Positions 56,953 through 64,000 of a stretch of 64,000 bases of DNA are shown one piece after another (position 1 is the first letter of the stretch; each line of letters opens with the position of its first letter). Origin of the DNA: Candidatus Planktophila sp. GTDB lineage: Bacteria > Actinomycetota > Actinomycetes > Nanopelagicales > Nanopelagicaceae. The notes beneath the pieces are model-generated. The model was not told where the DNA came from, searched no databases, and saw nothing but the letters and a program-made list of their open reading frames with translations. Made by a program: the position numbers and the translations under genes. Where the stretch lies: the NCBI GenBank assembly GCA_003569185.1, contig BGOJ01000001.1:314557-378556 (forward strand). Direction: 5' to 3'.

Positions 56953-57343
56953 TTAAGGTTGGAATCAACTCTTCAACTAGTTTTTTGATCTGATCTCGAA
57001 TTGGCCTAACATCTGCGACACCTTGGCCAGCTGGATCAGGCAGAACCCAATCTAAATATCTTTTGCCAGGAAAGAACGGGCAAGCATCTCCACACCCCAT
57101 TGTTATAACTACATCAGATTGTTCAACCGCTGAGGTAGTTAATACCTTTGGTTGTTCATTTGAAATATCTATGCCGACCTCTTTTAAGGCTTCAACTACC
57201 GCTGGATTAATTGAGTCAGCCGGTGCTGAACCAGCTGATCTAACTTCAACACGATCTCCTGCTAAATGGGTTAAAAATGCAGCGGCCATCTGTGATCGAC
57301 CAGCATTGTGAACACATACAAAGAGTACGGATGGTTTACTCAT
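56942..57343 (-). CDS. arsC: Arsenate reductase (low-molecular-weight phosphatase type)
   Basis: Reduces arsenate to arsenite. P-loop CVHNAGRSQMAAAF with the nucleophilic Cys and Arg, and TMGCGDACPFFPGKRYLDW with two further Cys, as in actinobacterial thioredoxin- or mycothiol-linked ArsC. Start ATG 57343, overlapping the channel gene stop by 8 bases (133 residues); the track start is six codons upstream. The overlap with the MIP channel supports a joint arsenic role. No ArsR or ArsB in the window. Confidence 0.92.
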   Translation of the reverse strand: MSKPSVLFVCVHNAGRSQMAAAFLTHLAGDRVEVRSAGSAPADSINPAVVEALKEVGIDISNEQPKVLTTSAVEQSDVVITMGCGDACPFFPGKRYLDWVLPDPAGQGVADVRPIRDQIKKLVEELIPTLTSK

Positions 57344-58001
57344 CAGATTTTTTACCTGCAATAGTTAAATTCTTTGCCACGACCAGACCAACAAGAGCGC
57401 CAATGCATTGGGCAACCACAAAGAGAAGTACAGAATCTAGTGCAATACCGGTGAAGGAGTTTGTAAATACTCGACCAATTGTTATCGCTGGATTTGCGAA
57501 TGAGGTACTTGAGGTAAACAAAATTGCTCCAAATATCCAGATTGGAACGTAAACTGCAATCAACTCATCCTTTTTACGAAAAGTAAGAATGATTAAGATT
57601 ATTACGGCAGTTGCAAATAGCTCGGAAAAAAATAAATTTGAACCATCTCGAATAATTGATGATTGCTTTAAAAAGCTTTGGCCATAAATTAGGTTGGCAA
57701 TTCCAACACCTAAAATTGCGCCCAGTACCTGTGCCGCAATATAAAGAGCAGCTACTTCATTTGAAATCTTCTTAAGAATTACCATCACCAAAGTAACTGC
57801 TGGATTAAAATGCGCTCCACTAGTCTTCATGCCCACCTTAATTACAACAGCTAGGCTGAGCGCGGTTGCTAAGGCGTTGATCAATAACTTAACTCCACCA
57901 TCTTGAGCAAGGTTTGCGGCCATGTGTCCTGAACCCACAATTGCAACTGCCAAGATCATGGTTCCAATAAATTCCATACCGATGGCTCTTTTTTGCTTCA
58001 T
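57336..58001 (-). CDS. MIP-family (aquaporin-like) channel, probable arsenite channel
   Basis: Six-helix channel of 221 residues with both NPA boxes: SGAHFNPAVTLVM and TSFANPAITIGR. The second half has the Arg of the selectivity filter. It is translationally coupled to arsC, the arrangement known from rhizobial AqpS-ArsC, where the channel lets arsenite out. Water or glycerol transport is the alternative. Confidence 0.9.
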   Translation of the reverse strand: MKQKRAIGMEFIGTMILAVAIVGSGHMAANLAQDGGVKLLINALATALSLAVVIKVGMKTSGAHFNPAVTLVMVILKKISNEVAALYIAAQVLGAILGVGIANLIYGQSFLKQSSIIRDGSNLFFSELFATAVIILIILTFRKKDELIAVYVPIWIFGAILFTSSTSFANPAITIGRVFTNSFTGIALDSVLLFVVAQCIGALVGLVVAKNLTIAGKKSDE

Positions 58002-58025
58002 GCCTGCCCCCTTGATGGTTAAGAG

Positions 58026-58775
58026 TTAGATTTGAGTCAAAATAGTAAATCCGGCCAGGCCAATTAATAAAAAGGCAAAGCCACGTTTTAGATGAACAGT
58101 AGGTGTCTTTGCTGCCAATCTAGAGGTGTAGCGAGCAATTAATACCGCAGCTAGTGAAATTAATACTGGATAGCCCCAATCAATCTCTTGCCAAATTGAA
58201 AACTTAGCCAGAAATGCGGTTAAGCAGTTAAGGGCGATGATTAGTAGTGAGGTACCAGCAGCTTTGTTTTGGGGGGTATGAAAAAACAAAACCAAAACTG
58301 GGATTGCTAAAAAGCCGCCACCTATTCCAAATAAGCCAGTTAAGGAGCCAATCAAAAGTGAGAGTAAAACCAATGCCCAGAGTGGAATCGTCTTTTCAGG
58401 TGAATCTTTAATCGGTCCTTTAAGCATTGAATATGCAGCACCTAGAAGCACCATTGAAAACCCAATTAAAATCACTGAATCTGCAATCTTTGCGACAATC
58501 AAACCAAAGCCAATATTGGTAAGAAGGCCAAGTGCCCAAATTGTTAGCGCTTCCTTAACCAACACATCCTTGCTTTTAAATTTTGGACCAAGGCCTGCAA
58601 CTGCGGCTAAGAAAACAACTGCCAGGGCTGCAGTAGTGGCAGCAACCGGCGTGAAATCAAATAGGTAAAGCAGAATTGGAACAGAGACCATCGCCCCACC
58701 TGCGCCAATAAATCCAAGCACTGCGCCAATAAATCCACCGCTAAGTAGTGCGGTAAGGATTAAGCCGATCTCCAT
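58026..58775 (-). CDS. TauE/SafE-family (sulfite exporter) membrane protein
   Basis: Eight-helix DUF81 protein with two repeats, each holding a Gly-rich turn: GAVLGFIGAGGAMVSVPIL and GSLTGLFGIGGGFLAIPVL. 249 residues from ATG 58775 (MEIGLILTALLSG); GTG 58793 is the alternative start and adds six residues. Family substrates are sulfite, sulfonates or other organic anions. It lies 24 bases upstream of the channel gene, same strand. Confidence 0.88.
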   Translation of the reverse strand: MEIGLILTALLSGGFIGAVLGFIGAGGAMVSVPILLYLFDFTPVAATTAALAVVFLAAVAGLGPKFKSKDVLVKEALTIWALGLLTNIGFGLIVAKIADSVILIGFSMVLLGAAYSMLKGPIKDSPEKTIPLWALVLLSLLIGSLTGLFGIGGGFLAIPVLVLFFHTPQNKAAGTSLLIIALNCLTAFLAKFSIWQEIDWGYPVLISLAAVLIARYTSRLAAKTPTVHLKRGFAFLLIGLAGFTILTQI

Positions 58776-58812
58776 AACCTGATACTCCCACATATTTACT
58801 AAATAACGGCAG

Positions 58813-58853
58813 AAAAAAACCGCCCCCGTGGCTTAGTGCCAAGAGGGCGGTTT
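58813..58853 (-). terminator. Rho-independent terminator of doxX
   Basis: Read on the minus strand: AAACCGCCC, inner pair TGGC/GCCA, GGGCGGTTT, then a T run. It lies 14 bases after the doxX stop and separates it from the TauE gene. The reverse strand has only a few T bases, so it works mainly on the minus strand. Confidence 0.9.
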
Positions 58854-58866
58854 CTACTTATTTAAA

Positions 58867-59289
58867 TTAGCTAAAAAACAGCAGTGTTCCTACGTTGCTG
58901 CCAAAATCTGCGCCACCACGAAGCAGTGCAAAAATAATCAATGCTGCACCAGCAAGGGAAAGATCCTTGAAGAATGCAATTGACTCATTTTGCTTAGCTG
59001 TGGCATCACTTTCTTTCCAGAATGCATGCATTAGTACTGCAGTTGGAATTAAGAAGATGGCAATTAATAGCGCACCAAGATCAGCATAGAATCCAAGCAC
59101 GATATAGATTCCACCGAGAATCAGCATTAATCCACTTAGATAAACTGAGATCTTAGCCATTGGCACTTTCTTGTACTGGGCATATCCGATCATTGCTTGG
59201 GCTTTTGTAAAGTGATTTACGCCAGAGCTAATGAAGAGCAATGCAAACAGCACTCTGCCTGCTATTAAAAGGATTTCTGTTATTGACAT
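58867..59289 (-). CDS. DoxX-family membrane protein
   Basis: Four-helix DoxX/MauE-type protein of 140 residues: LLIAGRVLFALLFISSGVNHF at the N terminus is the family hallmark, followed by KVPMAKISVYLSGLMLILGG. Some relatives act in oxidative stress membrane complexes; no defined role here. It is monocistronic, with its own terminator and a folded leader that can hide the ribosome site. Confidence 0.87.
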   Translation of the reverse strand: MSITEILLIAGRVLFALLFISSGVNHFTKAQAMIGYAQYKKVPMAKISVYLSGLMLILGGIYIVLGFYADLGALLIAIFLIPTAVLMHAFWKESDATAKQNESIAFFKDLSLAGAALIIFALLRGGADFGSNVGTLLFFS

Positions 59290-59295
59290 GTATTT

Positions 59296-59342
59296 CCTTA
59301 CCGCTAGTTTTCGCCCAATTGGGCCTTGGCAATAAGGTAAGG
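59296..59342 (-). promoter_or_regulatory. Folded leader with hidden ribosome site before doxX
   Basis: On the minus strand CCTTACC pairs perfectly with GGTAAGG, enclosing the palindrome GCCCAATTGGGC. The GGTAAGG arm contains the AAGGA ribosome site just before the doxX ATG. Pairing would block translation. No known riboswitch class was recognised; a thermosensor or ligand switch is possible. Confidence 0.5.
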
Positions 59343-59422
59343 GCTACTGTCAGGTATTTAAACTAAACTGCGGGTGTGTCCAATGAAATTATCTATTATT
59401 TTATTACTGGCGAGAGTAATGC

Positions 59423-60607
59423 ATGAGTAATGCCGAGCAACTTGCAACCATCTTGCATGTAGATATGGATGCTTTCTACGCATCAGTTGCAGAGAAAGAT
59501 AATCCAAAATTAAAAGGTAAAGCGGTGGTAGTTGGTGCTGGCAGGCGAGGTGTGGTCTCTGCTGCAAATTATGAAGCACGTAAATTTGGAATAAGAGCTG
59601 CAATGCCAGTTTATAAAGCAAAAGCATTAGCACCACATGCAATTTTTATCTCTCCCGATATGGCTCGCTATGAAGAGGTATCAATTGCGGTTATGAAAAT
59701 ATTTGAAGAGGTAACCCCATTAGTTGAACCAATCTCATTAGATGAGGCCTTTCTAGATGTAACTGGATCTAAAAGATTATTGGGCAGCGGCCGGCAGATT
59801 GCAGATTTAATTCGCAGGCGAGTAGAAGAGCAGGAGGGTATTACCTGCTCAGTTGGAATTGCTCACAATAAATTTATTGCAAAAATTGCATCTAATCACT
59901 GCAAACCAAATGGGGTCTTAGAGATTGATCCAGAAAAAGTCTTAGATTTTCTTCACCCACTAGCTGCAAAGGAGATTTGGGGAGTGGGGCCAAAGACAAA
60001 TGAGCAGTTAATGAAGATGGGGCTATTAACAGTTGGTGATATCGCAAATACACCGCGCAGCACGTTAATCCGAGTTTTAGGCCAAGCAAGTGGCAGCTCC
60101 TTATATGAATTAGCTTGGGGACGTGATTATCGAGATGTTGAGACTGAACATATTGAAAAAAGCATTAGCGCCTCTGAAACCTTTGATCTGGATTTAGATT
60201 CGCAAGAGGAAATCTTGAAGGAGTTTTTAAGATTAACTGAGCGGGGTGTGGAGCGGATGCGAGAGAAAGGCTTTGCCACCAACACCATTTCGATAAAGGT
60301 AAGGTTTGCAGATTTTAAAACTATCTCAAGATCTAAAACAGTTGATTTACCAATTACTGGAACGCAGGAGATTTTTGAGATTGTGAAAAATCTTTATCTC
60401 TCCTTAAATCTAGATCGGGTTTTGATTAGGTTAGTTGGCATCAGCCTTGATTCATTAGTTGAGGATGAGGATGTGAAACAGTTAACTCTTGGCGAGCGCA
60501 CAACCGGCTGGCGCCAGGCAGATAAGGCGATCGATCGAATTAAGGGCAGATTTGGCGCAGGTAGTCTTCGGCCAGCCAGATTGGTTGAAGATCACCAGGA
60601 TGAGTAG
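59423..60607 (+). CDS. dinB: DNA polymerase IV (Y family)
   Basis: Translesion polymerase. Catalytic carboxylates in HVDMDAFYASVAE and EPISLDEAFLDVTGS; then the helix-hairpin-helix region (AKEIWGVGPKTNEQL) and little-finger domain (SISASETFDLDL). 394 residues. No obvious LexA box upstream. It is followed by the DUF3040 gene and mraZ, as in other actinobacteria. Confidence 0.95.
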   Translation: MSNAEQLATILHVDMDAFYASVAEKDNPKLKGKAVVVGAGRRGVVSAANYEARKFGIRAAMPVYKAKALAPHAIFISPDMARYEEVSIAVMKIFEEVTPLVEPISLDEAFLDVTGSKRLLGSGRQIADLIRRRVEEQEGITCSVGIAHNKFIAKIASNHCKPNGVLEIDPEKVLDFLHPLAAKEIWGVGPKTNEQLMKMGLLTVGDIANTPRSTLIRVLGQASGSSLYELAWGRDYRDVETEHIEKSISASETFDLDLDSQEEILKEFLRLTERGVERMREKGFATNTISIKVRFADFKTISRSKTVDLPITGTQEIFEIVKNLYLSLNLDRVLIRLVGISLDSLVEDEDVKQLTLGERTTGWRQADKAIDRIKGRFGAGSLRPARLVEDHQDE

Positions 60608-60653
60608 CCATTTAGGGTTTTCAAAATAACTCTAAGTACTCTATATTTCGAAT

Positions 60654-60998
60654 ATGGCCCTATCCGATCATGAACGAAAGCTTTTAGCTGAGATGGAGGC
60701 TGCCTTAGAGCAGGAGGATCCAAGACTTCTTTCGACTCTGACCGGCAAAGCCCGCACCAGACAAAGCTCTCGAGCCCTGCTTGGCCTAAGCATGTTGGTA
60801 GTTGGCCTACTGGTTTTAATAAGTGGCTTAATCGCCCAAGCAACGGTGGTTGGGGTAGTTGCATTTCTAATCTGCCTTGCTGGGGTGCTGTTGATCATCA
60901 CAAACATCACCATTAAAACTGGTGGCAAATCCATTAAAAAGCCGGGCTGGGGCTCCACCCTGGAGGAGAGATGGGATCGCCGCACCAACGATAATTAG
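60654..60998 (+). CDS. DUF3040 family membrane protein
   Basis: Small actinobacterial protein: the N-terminal MALSDHERKLLAEMEAALEQEDPRL is the family signature, two membrane helices follow (about 45-85), then a charged tail. 114 residues. Function unknown; the conserved place between dinB and mraZ hints at a cell envelope role. A strong terminator lies just behind it. Confidence 0.9.
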   Translation: MALSDHERKLLAEMEAALEQEDPRLLSTLTGKARTRQSSRALLGLSMLVVGLLVLISGLIAQATVVGVVAFLICLAGVLLIITNITIKTGGKSIKKPGWGSTLEERWDRRTNDN

Positions 60999-61026
60999 TT
61001 AAATAAGCTCAACCTCTCTGCCCGTT

Positions 61027-61051
61027 AACCACCCTGCTGGGTGGTTTTTTT
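61027..61051 (+). terminator. Rho-independent terminator after DUF3040 gene
   Basis: AACCACCC pairs with GGGTGGTT around TGCT and runs into a T tract. It isolates the mraZ operon from upstream transcription. Confidence 0.9.
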
Positions 61052-61088
61052 ATGCCCATTTACAAAGGGGAGGGCGGGGGAGGGAAAG

Positions 61089-61133
61089 TGGGTGCGGGGG
61101 GTTGAAAGTGGGGAAAAAGGGAGTAAAGTGGTG
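61089..61133 (+). promoter_or_regulatory. MraZ operator: TGGGN-type boxes upstream of mraZ
   Basis: TGGGT, TGGGG and TGGTG begin exactly 20 bases apart, with G-rich half-matches (GGGTT, GGGAG) in between, giving a 10-base period. MraZ binds spaced TGGGN repeats before its own gene in other bacteria, so autoregulation is likely. The strand is purine-only for long stretches. Confidence 0.65.
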
Positions 61134-61171
61134 ACCTAGGGTCAATTCTTGAGCGTGGGGGGTCTAAAGCG

Positions 61172-61603
61172 ATGTTTCTTGGCACCCATGAACCAAAGCT
61201 TGATGAAAAGGGCAGATTAATTTTGCCAGCCAGATTTAGAGATGAGTTAGCTGAAGGTTTAGTAATCACAAAAGGTCAAGAGCACTGTCTTTATGTTTTC
61301 ACAGCTGCTGAGTTTGCATTGATAACTGAAAGATTGCGACAAGCACCAGTTACCCAAAAAAATTCCCGTGATTATTTAAGAGTTATGTTTGCAGGCGCTC
61401 ATGATGAGGTGCCAGATAACCAAGGTCGAGTAACAATTCCAGCTGGTCTTAGAACTTATGCCACATTAGAAAAAAACTGTGTAGTAATTGGCGCAAATAC
61501 CAGACTTGAAATTTGGGATGCAACTGCGTGGAGTAAGTATTTAGCCGATCGCGAAAAAACCTTTGCTGATGTTTCAGAGGAGGTGCTACCTGGATTGTTT
61601 TAA
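61172..61603 (+). CDS. mraZ: Transcriptional regulator MraZ
   Basis: AbrB-like double SpoVT/MraZ-domain protein that regulates the division and cell wall cluster. 143 residues with [24 protein letters not shown] and a second repeat [13 protein letters not shown]. First gene of the dcw cluster here; its own operator boxes lie 40-80 bases upstream. A 187-base structured leader separates it from rsmH. Confidence 0.96.
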   Translation: MFLGTHEPKLDEKGRLILPARFRDELAEGLVITKGQEHCLYVFTAAEFALITERLRQAPVTQKNSRDYLRVMFAGAHDEVPDNQGRVTIPAGLRTYATLEKNCVVIGANTRLEIWDATAWSKYLADREKTFADVSEEVLPGLF

Positions 61604-61615
61604 ATCCAATCAATT

Positions 61616-61717
61616 ATCTATTTAGGCCACCGCCCCTCATAAAGATTCGCGGCGCCACTTCCCCGGTGCCGCGTGTTGTTGAAGATGATCCGTCGAGCGG
61701 CGGTGACCTAAGTAGAT
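61616..61717 (+). ncRNA. Structured RNA leader of rsmH (candidate mraW motif)
   Basis: An outer stem pairs 61616-61638 with 61695-61717 over 23 positions, with two mismatches and one U-G pair. Inside, CGCGGCGCC pairs with GGTGCCGCG around an ACTTCCCC loop. Actinobacteria have a described mraW RNA motif in exactly this 5' position; I believe this is it but recall the consensus only loosely. A purine-rich stretch and the ribosome site GGGGGAGGAG follow. Confidence 0.6.
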
Positions 61718-61790
61718 AAGTGAGGTAGTAGGTAATAAAAAAAAGAAAAAGAAAAGTAATAAAAAAGTTAACTAGGGGGAGGAGAGAAAA

Positions 61791-62744
61791 ATGAGTGCAG
61801 ATCTAGCACACATACCAGTCGCACTTGATCAGTGCGTGGATTTGCTCTCCCCAGCATTTGCTAATAAATCAAAGCCTTATCTACTAGATGCCACCTTAGG
61901 ACTTGGTGGTCATGCCAAGGTATTTTTACAACAATTTTCTAATTTACAGCTGATTGGAATTGATCGAGATCAAGCTGCGATCAAGATTGCGCACAGCAAC
62001 TTAGCTGCTTTCGCTGATCGAGTAAGCATTACCCACGCAACCTATGATCAAATTCAATTAGCCCTAAATAATGCTGGGGTTTCAAAGGTTGATGGCATCC
62101 TCTTTGATCTAGGTGTTTCATCGATGCAGTTAGATATGGCCGAGCGAGGTTTCTCCTACTCCCAGCAAGCCCCACTTGATATGCGAATGGATCAAAGTGA
62201 TCGCATTACCGCATCTGAAATTCTTAATACCTACTCACATGGTCAGTTAGCAAAAATCCTGCAAAATTATGGTGAAGAGAAGTTTGCGAGCAAGATCGCT
62301 GAAAACATAATTAAGGCACGAAATGCTGGCACCTTAAATACCACCACGGATTTAGCGCAGATTGTTAAAGATTCAATTCCAGCCCCAGCTCGTCGCACCG
62401 GTGGAAACCCAGCAAAGCGAACCTTTCAAGCACTTCGTATTGAGGTTAATCAAGAGTTAGCGATCCTAGAACGAGCTATCCCGGCTGCTTTGGCGGCATT
62501 AGCGGTGGGCGCTCGCCTAGTTGTGATGAGTTATCAATCCCTGGAGGATCGAATTGTTAAAAGTTTTTTCACGCAAGCTACCAAATCAAATACCCCACTT
62601 GGACTTCCAGTTGAGCTACCAAACTCAGCTGCCGCATTTGAATTACTTCATAGTGGTAGTACTGCAGCAAATGAGGCGGAGCAGTTAAGCAACCCACGTT
62701 CCCAATCGATGCGCTTGCGAGCTATCCAGCGAAGGAGTGCTTAA
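61791..62744 (+). CDS. rsmH: 16S rRNA (cytosine-1402-N4) methyltransferase
   Basis: Methylates C1402 in the decoding centre (also known as MraW). HIPVALDQCVDLL at the N terminus, SAM site LLDATLGLGGHAKVFL, and FDLGVSSMQLDMAERGFSY. 317 residues. ATG behind a strong GGGGGAGGAG site. It overlaps ftsL by one base. Confidence 0.96.
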   Translation: MSADLAHIPVALDQCVDLLSPAFANKSKPYLLDATLGLGGHAKVFLQQFSNLQLIGIDRDQAAIKIAHSNLAAFADRVSITHATYDQIQLALNNAGVSKVDGILFDLGVSSMQLDMAERGFSYSQQAPLDMRMDQSDRITASEILNTYSHGQLAKILQNYGEEKFASKIAENIIKARNAGTLNTTTDLAQIVKDSIPAPARRTGGNPAKRTFQALRIEVNQELAILERAIPAALAALAVGARLVVMSYQSLEDRIVKSFFTQATKSNTPLGLPVELPNSAAAFELLHSGSTAANEAEQLSNPRSQSMRLRAIQRRSA

Positions 62745-63124
62745 TGGCGATATTTGAATTAGCCCCGGCAATTAGGATCTCCACCAAAATTGTTAAAGCC
62801 CAGACCAATAAAGCGGTTTTGCGATTAGCGCCAGAGATAAAAAATGGTGAGGTTGCAAACGATCGAACCTTTGTAGTTTTTCTGGCAACGATATTTACAG
62901 CTGGCTTGTTGTCGCTACTGGTGATTAATACTGCGCTCGCACGGGATGCATTTGTGCTGGGAGAGCTAAAGCAGCAGGCACAACTACTAACAGATCAACG
63001 CGAAGCGATCTTGCAAGAGGTGGCAGCAAAATCTTCGCCAGATAAGTTGGCGCAAAGTGCTAGTGAGCTAGGCATGGTGGCATCTGGTAGTCCAAGATTT
63101 TTAGATATGTCGGTGGGTAAGTGA
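62744..63124 (+). CDS. ftsL: FtsL-like division protein
   Basis: 126 residues: a cytosolic N-terminal part, one membrane helix (FVVFLATIFTAGLLSLLVI, about 45-65) and a short outer coiled coil (LGELKQQAQLLTDQREAI). Sequence is poorly conserved in the family; position between rsmH and ftsI and the topology support FtsL. It shares one base with rsmH and its stop overlaps ftsI. Confidence 0.87.
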   Translation: MAIFELAPAIRISTKIVKAQTNKAVLRLAPEIKNGEVANDRTFVVFLATIFTAGLLSLLVINTALARDAFVLGELKQQAQLLTDQREAILQEVAAKSSPDKLAQSASELGMVASGSPRFLDMSVGK

Positions 63125-64000
63125 TGAACCAACAATTACTTGTGCAGGATCGAATTCGAAAAATTGTGGCGATTGCAATTGTTATCTTCTTACTCTTTGG
63201 TCTGCGCCTAATTGAGATTCAAGCAATTAGAGCTAATGGATATGTGGAAAAAGCTGATACTGAATTAAGTAAGTCCGCCACTTTGCTGGCACCTAGAGGA
63301 ACTATTTATGACATTAATGGCGTGGAGCTAGCCAGATCGATCTCGGCTATGAATATCGCAGTTGATCAAACTGTAGTTAATGATCCAATTGCAGCAGCTT
63401 TGGTGATTGCACCAATCTTGGGAATGAGTCCAGCACAGTTAGCACCGCAATTAACTGGTGATCGAAGATATGTTTTAATCGCTAAAGATATTACGCCTGA
63501 AAAATGGCGGCAGGTTTATGAAGCAATTGGCGCCTATAACAGTGAGGTGTTAAAAACTAAGGAAGGCATCAGTAAGCGAATCGGCGGCTTTGTGCCAGAG
63601 CGAAGCTACATACGAGATTATCCAAGTGGGAAGTTAACATCCTCATTAGTTGGAATCATTAATGATCAAGGCTTTGGTGCATCTGGAATTGAAAGTAGTT
63701 TAAATGGCCTGCTATCTGGAGTAAATGGTAAGTATGTATATGCCAATGGTCGGGGAAATATAATTCCAGGATCAGAGCGAGTAAGTGTTGAAGCAAAATC
63801 TGGCACAAGTGTTCGGTTAACAATTGATCGAGATGTGCAGTGGGTAGCTCAGAATGCGATTAGCCAGGCGGTATCCGCATCAAGGGCACAATCTGGAACT
63901 GTGATTGTGATGGATCCAAAAACTGGCGCCATCTTGGCCCAAGCCAGTGCGCCAACCTTTGACCCAAGTGTTTCAAGTTCAATAACTTTAGATAAGCTAA
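63124..64000 (+). CDS. ftsI: Penicillin-binding protein FtsI, 3' end outside the window
   Basis: Division-specific transpeptidase PBP3. From ATG 63124 (overlapping the ftsL stop) it reads MNQQLLVQDRIRKIVAIAIV with one N-terminal membrane helix, then the pedestal domain marks APRGTIYDINGVELARS and the start of the transpeptidase domain (TVIVMDPKTGAILAQAS). The frame is open to the window end, which falls before the catalytic SxxK box, so the active site cannot be checked. Not listed in the ORF track because it lacks a stop. Confidence 0.95.
   Translation, partial: MNQQLLVQDRIRKIVAIAIVIFLLFGLRLIEIQAIRANGYVEKADTELSKSATLLAPRGTIYDINGVELARSISAMNIAVDQTVVNDPIAAALVIAPILGMSPAQLAPQLTGDRRYVLIAKDITPEKWRQVYEAIGAYNSEVLKTKEGISKRIGGFVPERSYIRDYPSGKLTSSLVGIINDQGFGASGIESSLNGLLSGVNGKYVYANGRGNIIPGSERVSVEAKSGTSVRLTIDRDVQWVAQNAISQAVSASRAQSGTVIVMDPKTGAILAQASAPTFDPSVSSSITLDKL

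Overview
The window looks like chromosome from a small, AT-rich actinobacterium. The best fit is a freshwater acI-type lineage (Nanopelagicales, the Planktophila/Nanopelagicus group). This rests on actinobacterial gene order (hrcA-dnaJ-rsmE-HIT-phoH-ybeY-corC; an IclR regulator divergent from leuCD with a Lys/Ala-tailed HU gene next door; rpmF-rnc-mutM-smc-ftsY-amt-glnB-ffh-rpsP; dinB-DUF3040-mraZ-rsmH-ftsL-ftsI), a class II DAHP synthase, a PASTA kinase, low GC by eye and very tight packing with no gene-free stretch over 300 bases. No IS element, prophage, CRISPR array or integrase was seen. The taxonomic call is inference; no 16S gene is present.

Layout. 1-9.5 kb: heme/heat-shock/ribosome-maintenance genes, gltX and two tRNAs (Gln-CTG, Glu-CTC). 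9.5-18 kb: leucine biosynthesis, HU, phospholipid precursor genes, ddl, thiL, rpmB. 18-28 kb: recG, rsmD, coaD, rpmF, rnc, mutM, smc, ftsY. 28-35 kb: ammonium uptake (amt-glnB), SRP, rpsP, lepB, rnhB, dprA, era. 35-45 kb: transporters, a lipase, a pyrophosphate-type phosphofructokinase, DAHP synthase, DNA repair genes (ogt, nfo) and a PASTA Ser/Thr kinase. 45-46 kb: a TPP riboswitch driving a PnuT-type transporter and a P-loop kinase. 46-56.6 kb: a carotenoid region (crtYc/crtYd, crtB, crtI, GGPP synthase, a second desaturase, a glycosyltransferase, CruF hydratase, a CrtA-type oxygenase), interrupted by metF and a CDP-alcohol phosphatidyltransferase. 56.6-59.3 kb: rhodanese, arsenate reductase, aquaporin-type channel, TauE exporter, DoxX. 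59.4-64 kb: dinB and the start of the division/cell-wall cluster, ending inside ftsI.

Working together. The carotenoid genes can make GGPP, phytoene, lycopene and a cyclised carotene, then hydrate, desaturate, oxidise and glycosylate the open end. That predicts a keto/hydroxy glycosylated carotenoid. PnuT, the P-loop kinase and ThiL could form a complete thiamine-to-TPP salvage route under riboswitch control. ArsC and the channel could reduce arsenate and let arsenite out.

Most notable: the SMC protein keeps both ATPase halves and both coiled-coil arms but appears to lack the whole hinge domain. Also notable are a doxX leader that can hide its own ribosome-binding site, a large folded leader before rsmH, and the absence of KH/rimM/trmD/rplS between rpsP and lepB. 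Seven genes (corC-like, FAH, gltX, rsmD, ftsY, the lipase, the CDP-alcohol transferase) carry frameshifts, nearly all explained by a single missing base in a short same-base run. These are most likely sequencing or consensus errors, and I annotate the genes as whole.
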